A DNA stretch of 9,755 nt from assembly GCA_024642295.1 (NCBI GenBank), contig JAHEBK010000039.1, forward strand, positions 1-9,755, given 5' to 3'. Positions 7,143-9,755 of the stretch are shown here, one piece after another. The stretch is from Flavobacterium sp. Its GTDB lineage: Bacteria > Bacteroidota > Bacteroidia > Flavobacteriales > Flavobacteriaceae. Position numbers and translations under genes: made by a program. A model generated the notes under the pieces. It worked only from the letters and a program-made list of their open reading frames with translations. It was not told where the DNA came from and did no database searches. Numbering within the stretch: position 1 is the stretch's first letter; each line of letters begins with the position of its first letter.

Positions 7143-7176
7143 CCAAAAAGAAATTTAATTTTAAAATCATATTATT

Positions 7177-7815
7177 ATGGCATTAGTAGGAAAAAAATTC
7201 CCAAGTATTGCAATTGACGCTATCTCAGAAATGGGAGACAACTTAAAAATCAACATTTTTGAAGAAGCTACAAAAAACAATAAAAAAGTACTTTTGTTTT
7301 GGTACCCAAAAGATTTCACTTTTGTATGTCCAACAGAATTACATGCTTTTCAAGCTGCTTTACCAGAATTTGACAAAAGAAACACAATTGTAATTGGTGC
7401 TTCTTGCGATACTAACGAAGTACACTTCGCTTGGTTAAATACTCCAAAAAATAATGGTGGAATCGAAGGGGTAACCTACCCAATTTTAGCTGATACAAAC
7501 CGTAACCTTTCTTCTATATTAGGAATTTTAGACATCGAATCTTCAGAGTACAATGAAGAAACTGATTCTTTAATTATTGAAGGTTCAAATGTAACTTATA
7601 GAGCAACTTACCTTATTGACGAAACAGGAAAGATTTTCCACGAAAGTGTAAATGATATGCCATTAGGTCGTAACGTAAACGAATATTTACGTATGATCGA
7701 TGCGTATGCACACATTCAAGAAAAAGGAGAAGTTTGTCCTGCGAACTGGGAAGCTGGTAAAGAAGCAATGAGCGCTGATAGAATCAGTACTGCTGCTTAC
7801 TTGAGTGCAAACTAA
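7177..7815 (+). CDS. 2-Cys peroxiredoxin, AhpC/Prx1 subfamily
   Basis: A 212-residue cytoplasmic thiol peroxidase that should reduce H2O2, organic hydroperoxides and possibly peroxynitrite. The peroxidatic cysteine is Cys51 in PKDFTFVCPTE, which contains the PxxxTxxC motif. The resolving cysteine is Cys187 in GEVCPANW, the usual place for typical 2-Cys dimers. There is no C-terminal YF motif and the GGLG segment reads NNGGIEGV, which suggests a robust form that resists overoxidation. A third cysteine, Cys77, lies in GASCDTNEVHFAW, where AhpC proteins usually have a Ser/Asp-type segment. No ahpF is present, so the downstream thioredoxin is a plausible reductant. It has its own promoter-like box and terminator, so it may be transcribed alone. 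ahpC would be a reasonable name, but I leave the symbol open. Confidence 0.93.
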   Translation: MALVGKKFPSIAIDAISEMGDNLKINIFEEATKNNKKVLLFWYPKDFTFVCPTELHAFQAALPEFDKRNTIVIGASCDTNEVHFAWLNTPKNNGGIEGVTYPILADTNRNLSSILGILDIESSEYNEETDSLIIEGSNVTYRATYLIDETGKIFHESVNDMPLGRNVNEYLRMIDAYAHIQEKGEVCPANWEAGKEAMSADRISTAAYLSAN

Positions 7816-7836
7816 GAAATAAAATTCCAAATTTTT

Positions 7837-7880
7837 AAAATTCCAAATTCCAATTTTGGGATTTGGAGTTTTTCTCTCAA
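7837..7880 (+). terminator. Intrinsic terminator after peroxiredoxin
   Basis: AAAATTCCAAATTCC (7837-7851) pairs with GGGATTTGGAGTTTT (7858-7872) over 15 positions, two of them G-U wobbles, with a 6-nt loop. The stem runs into TTTTT then CTCTC. It begins 22 nt after the peroxiredoxin stop. A partial extra copy of the arm (AAAATTCCAAAT, 7821-7832) lies just upstream and could form a competing structure. Confidence 0.65.
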
Positions 7881-7914
7881 AAAAATCAATAACAATAATT
7901 TTAATTGCAATATC

Positions 7915-7979
7915 AAAAATCAATTACAATTCAATATTAAAAAACTCATCTTGAAATTGTATTATAAAAATTGATTTTT
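7915..7979. repeat. Inverted repeat in the leader of the thioredoxin gene
   Basis: AAAAATCAATT (7915-7925) and AATTGATTTTT (7969-7979) are perfect 11-bp inverted arms, 43 nt apart. The surrounding spacer also holds three copies of TTGAAATT (7951-7958, 7984-7991, 7996-8003). The last two are spaced 12 bp apart, just before the start codon. No TAnnTTTG box is seen, so the promoter for thioredoxin is not identified. AT-rich chance pairing is a real alternative. Confidence 0.35.
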
Positions 7980-8012
7980 ACTATTGAAATTGACATTGAA
8001 ATTTTCAAAATT

Positions 8013-8321
8013 ATGTTAATCGAATTAAACGAAGATACTTTGGCAAATTTAGTTGCCGAAAACAACAAAGTTGTGGTTCAGTTTTCTGCTTCTTGGTGTG
8101 GTAATTGCCGAATCATGAAACCAAAATTCAAGAAATTAGCAACTGAAAATGAAAACATTACTTTTGCACTTGTAGATGCTGAAAATTCCCCTGAGTCTCG
8201 TAAACTAGCTAATGTGAGCAACTTGCCTACTTTTGCCACTTTTGTAAATGGAAAATTAGTAAACGAAACACAAACTAATAAACAAGAAGTCCTAATTGAA
8301 TTAGTAAACGAAATAGCTTAG
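8013..8321 (+). CDS. Thioredoxin with variant WCGNC active site
   Basis: A 102-residue single-domain cytoplasmic thioredoxin, close to the usual 105-110 aa. The redox motif is W28-C29-G30-N31-C32, so the classical CGPC proline is replaced by Asn. The cis-proline loop is intact (NLPTF, Pro72) and the helix proline is Pro37. The buried Asp26 of E. coli TrxA aligns with Gln23 (VVVQFSASWC), so the residue that tunes thiol acidity is missing. Both changes should shift redox potential and partner choice. It lies between a peroxiredoxin and an uncharacterised small gene, with Tpx beyond, so service to these peroxidases is likely but inferred. I chose ATG 8013. A TTG at 7971 would add 14 non-family residues read through an inverted repeat. 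Confidence 0.92.
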   Translation: MLIELNEDTLANLVAENNKVVVQFSASWCGNCRIMKPKFKKLATENENITFALVDAENSPESRKLANVSNLPTFATFVNGKLVNETQTNKQEVLIELVNEIA

Positions 8322-8324
8322 TAG

Positions 8325-8378
8325 TTGAATTGTTTAATCGGTTAAACGGTTAGACAAATAACCAATTAAACAATTTAA
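8325..8378. repeat. Hairpin repeat between thioredoxin and the small DUF gene
   Basis: Arms of 20 nt at 8325-8344 (TTGAATTGTTTAATCGGTTA) and 8359-8378 pair at 18 positions around a 14-nt loop. The hairpin begins 3 nt after the thioredoxin stop and ends 3 nt before the next start codon, so it fills the whole spacer. There is no T-tract, which argues against strong termination. It could stabilise or process the mRNA, or control access to the downstream start. The GTTTAATCGGTTAA-like sequence also resembles repeats seen in other flavobacterial spacers. Confidence 0.55.
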
Positions 8379-8381
8379 AAC

Positions 8382-8639
8382 ATGAAACTACCTGTAATAA
8401 AACATCTTACTCAGTTTATAGAAGAAAATGATCAAGATTATATCATTGAGACTATCGAAGTATTAGAAGCAATGACTGAAATTCCTTCTTTAAAAGATGA
8501 AGAATTAGATGTTATAGGCGAATTAATTTCGAATATGTATGGTGCCTTAGAAGTGCAAAAACTTGTTAAAAGTGGAACCGATAAAAAAGAAGCACTCAAT
8601 ACTTTTATGAAACGTGTTATGGGTTCAATAGACAAATAG
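8382..8639 (+). CDS. Small acidic helical protein, DUF6952-like, function unknown
   Basis: An 85-residue soluble protein with no signal peptide, no membrane segment and no cysteine. It is acidic (about 17 Asp/Glu against 10 Lys/Arg) and appears almost wholly alpha-helical. Helices are likely around residues 5-32, 38-63 and 67-80, with the prolines at positions 4 and 35 near helix ends. Conserved-looking segments are FIEENDQDY (12-20), DEELDVIGELISNMYGALEV (39-58) and FMKRVMGSID near the C terminus. From memory it resembles the Bacteroidota family DUF6952, found beside thioredoxin genes; I could not verify this. With no cysteine it cannot itself be a thiol redox enzyme. A binding or adaptor role for the thioredoxin or the peroxidases is speculation from position only. 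A strong terminator follows. Confidence 0.8.
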   Translation: MKLPVIKHLTQFIEENDQDYIIETIEVLEAMTEIPSLKDEELDVIGELISNMYGALEVQKLVKSGTDKKEALNTFMKRVMGSIDK

Positions 8640-8667
8640 CATACCCAATTTTAATTTTTTCACAAAG

Positions 8668-8697
8668 AAACGCATACTAATTTAGGTGCGTTTTTTT
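8668..8697 (+). terminator. Intrinsic terminator after the DUF6952-like gene
   Basis: AAACGCA (8668-8674) pairs with TGCGTTT (8687-8693), and an inner CTA/TAG pairing can extend the stem. A run of seven T residues (8691-8697) follows directly. It lies 28 nt after the stop codon, so the thioredoxin unit ends here and tpx begins a new transcript. Confidence 0.8.
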
Positions 8698-8729
8698 AGT
8701 TTTAAAACCTAATTCTTAAATAATTTTCA

Positions 8730-8737
8730 TACTTTTG
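8730..8737 (+). promoter_or_regulatory. Putative -7 promoter box of tpx
   Basis: TACTTTTG matches TAnnTTTG. It lies between the terminator at 8668-8697 and the tpx start and predicts an RNA start near 8743 with a leader of about 17 nt. No TTG/TTTG is seen at the normal -33 spacing, so the call rests on one element plus position. Confidence 0.45.
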
Positions 8738-8759
8738 AACCTCAATAAAAATAAAAATT

Positions 8760-9257
8760 ATGGCTTCAATTACATTAAAAGGAAATACAGTAAATACTAT
8801 TGGTGAATTACCAAAAGTAGGTTCTAAAATTGCTGATTTTAAATTAGTACAAAATGATCTTTCAGTGGCTTCATTAAGTACTTTTGCTGGTAAAAAATTA
8901 GTTTTAAATATCTTTCCAAGTATCGATACAGGAACATGTGCTGCCTCTGTTAGAAAATTCAACGAAACTGCTGCTACACTAGAAAACACTGTCGTTTTGT
9001 GTATTTCAAGAGATTTACCTTTTGCACAAGCTCGTTTTTGTGGAGCTGAAGGAATCACTAATGTAGTAAACTTGTCTGATTTTCAAGAAGGTAGTTTCGG
9101 AAAAGCATTTGGCTTAGAAATTATTGACGGTCCATTGAAAGGGTTGCACTCAAGATCTATTATTGTTGCTGATGCTGACGGAACAATTCTTCATACTGAA
9201 CAAGTAGGAGAAATTGTTGACGAACCTAATTACGAAGCTGCCTTAGCAGTACTTTAA
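8760..9257 (+). CDS. tpx: Thiol peroxidase Tpx (atypical 2-Cys peroxiredoxin)
   Basis: A 165-residue cytoplasmic or periplasm-facing peroxidase that is nearly collinear with E. coli Tpx. The peroxidatic Cys60 lies in PSIDTGTCAASVRKF, which has the PxxxTxxC motif. The resolving Cys94 lies in the characteristic FAQARFCGAEG, giving the intramolecular disulfide of this class. The C-terminal LKGLHSR and EPNYEAALAVL segments are also typical. There is no signal peptide, so cytoplasmic action is more likely. Tpx enzymes are recycled by thioredoxin, and a thioredoxin gene lies about 440 nt upstream. It has its own promoter-like box, follows a terminator, and is spaced 11 nt from the dgkA-like gene, so it probably leads a tpx-dgkA-ftsK transcript. 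Confidence 0.96.
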   Translation: MASITLKGNTVNTIGELPKVGSKIADFKLVQNDLSVASLSTFAGKKLVLNIFPSIDTGTCAASVRKFNETAATLENTVVLCISRDLPFAQARFCGAEGITNVVNLSDFQEGSFGKAFGLEIIDGPLKGLHSRSIIVADADGTILHTEQVGEIVDEPNYEAALAVL

Positions 9258-9268
9258 TCTAAACATTA

Positions 9269-9643
9269 ATGGAGTTTCAAAAAGACAATACCTTTTTTAC
9301 AGGAAGACTAAAAAGCATCACTTTTGCTCTCAAAGGTGCAATCAAATTAATCACAACCGAACACAGTGTAATGGTTCAATTTTCAACAGGAGTTTTGTTG
9401 ACTATTGCTGGTTTTTATTTTGGCATTTCTGCTACAGAATGGCTTTTCCAAACTTTAGCTATTGGCTTAGTTTTGAGTATAGAAGGCTTGAATACTGCTG
9501 TTGAAAAAATTGCAGACTTCATCCATCCTGATTATCATGAAAGAATAGGTTTTATAAAAGACATTGCTGCTGGAGCTGTCTTTTTTGCTGCTATTACAGC
9601 AATCATTATCGGTTTAATCATATATCTGCCTTTATTTCTATAG
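9269..9643 (+). CDS. dgkA: DgkA-family integral membrane lipid kinase
   Basis: A 124-residue protein with three predicted membrane helices (about 34-52, 58-80 and 97-121), the usual fold and length of the prokaryotic diacylglycerol kinase family. The catalytic signature EGLNTAVEKIAD (72-83) is intact. E72, N75 and E79 match E69, N72 and E76 of E. coli DgkA, and K97-D98 match K94-D95. It transfers phosphate from ATP to a membrane lipid alcohol. The substrate could be diacylglycerol, as in E. coli, or undecaprenol, as in some Gram-positive members; the sequence does not decide this. It starts 11 nt after tpx and ends 17 nt before the ftsK start. Confidence 0.92.
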   Translation: MEFQKDNTFFTGRLKSITFALKGAIKLITTEHSVMVQFSTGVLLTIAGFYFGISATEWLFQTLAIGLVLSIEGLNTAVEKIADFIHPDYHERIGFIKDIAAGAVFFAAITAIIIGLIIYLPLFL

Positions 9644-9660
9644 GCAATAGTACATCAAGA

Positions 9661-9755
9661 ATGGCAAAATCAAGAAAAGAAACTTTAGATAAGAAAAACA
9701 ATTCGGAGACTAAAGAAACTAAATCATGGAAAATGACTAGACAGCACAAAATTGT
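9661..9755 (+). CDS. ftsK: DNA translocase FtsK, N-terminal fragment (cut by window end)
   Basis: The frame opens MAKSRKETLDKKNN and continues for 31 codons without a stop to the window edge. The visible part is a lysine-rich cytoplasmic tail ending KMTRQHKIV. This resembles the segment just before the first membrane helix of flavobacterial FtsK/SpoIIIE proteins. A tpx-dgkA-ftsK order is, to my knowledge, common in this group and supports the call. FtsK is a septal membrane-anchored ATPase that pumps DNA and activates XerCD recombination. Only the start is present, so no motor motif can be checked. Confidence 0.65.
   Translation, partial: MAKSRKETLDKKNNSETKETKSWKMTRQHKI

Larger units (their letters stand above)
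6795..7176. other. Intergenic region between nhaC and peroxiredoxin
   Basis: This 382-nt spacer holds a near-perfect hairpin (6871-6929), a 14-bp AT palindrome (7086-7099) and a promoter-like box (7135-7142). Open frames at 6871-7065 (+) and 6874-7116 (-) run through the hairpin and each other, have no recognisable family, and are most likely chance. The stretch 6930-7085 shows nothing I can name. Confidence 0.6.

Noticed and set aside
7971..8012. TTG start adding 14 residues to the thioredoxin
   Set aside because: The added residues are unrelated to thioredoxin and are read from an AT-rich inverted repeat. ATG 8013 gives the standard family start.
8702..9058. 118-codon minus-strand open frame over tpx
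   Set aside because: It is antisense to the strongly conserved Tpx active-site region and overlaps the tpx promoter-like box; its protein matches no family I know.
1..9755. Search for a defence system, CRISPR, phage or integrated element
   Set aside because: No nuclease, helicase, recombinase, transposase or regularly spaced repeat is visible. The gene content is housekeeping and composition looks uniform across the genes.

Overview
The window looks like chromosomal core sequence from a member of the Bacteroidota, most likely Flavobacterium or a close relative. The evidence is the A+T-rich composition, genes packed on one strand with little Shine-Dalgarno signal, Bacteroidota-type -7 boxes (TAnnTTTG) before three transcription units, intergenic palindromic repeats of a kind common in flavobacteria, and the protein sequences. 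Every gene I support is on the + strand. I see no tRNA, rRNA, CRISPR array, transposase or phage gene.

Region 1 (1-604) has no gene. It holds a nested palindromic, MITE-like repeat (about 166-319), two further inverted repeats, and a promoter-like box at 573-580.

Region 2 (605-6794) reads as a cell-wall turnover and recycling cluster. It encodes an exported GHL10/DUF187 glycoside hydrolase (the family of E. coli DigH/YddW), an AmpG-like MFS muropeptide permease that overlaps it by 8 nt, a cytoplasmic GH3 enzyme with intact NagZ catalytic motifs, and an NhaC-type Na+/H+ antiporter 10 nt further on. The inferred flow is periplasmic glycan cleavage, then import of GlcNAc-anhydroMurNAc fragments, then removal of GlcNAc in the cytoplasm. 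The antiporter's link to this pathway is only positional.

Region 3 (7135-9257) is a thiol-peroxide defence block. It encodes a 2-Cys peroxiredoxin with its own promoter-like box and terminator, a thioredoxin with the unusual active site WCGNC, an 85-residue acidic helical protein that I match from memory to DUF6952 (function unknown), a terminator, and then an atypical 2-Cys thiol peroxidase (Tpx) with its own promoter-like box. The thioredoxin is a plausible electron donor for one or both peroxidases.

Region 4 (9269-9755) continues from tpx with a DgkA-family membrane lipid kinase and the first 31 codons of a protein that looks like the DNA translocase FtsK, cut by the window edge.

Most of the window is ordinary housekeeping sequence. 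The parts most worth a second look are the variant thioredoxin with its uncharacterised small partner between two peroxidases, and the several palindromic intergenic elements. I found no clear sign of an entirely new system.
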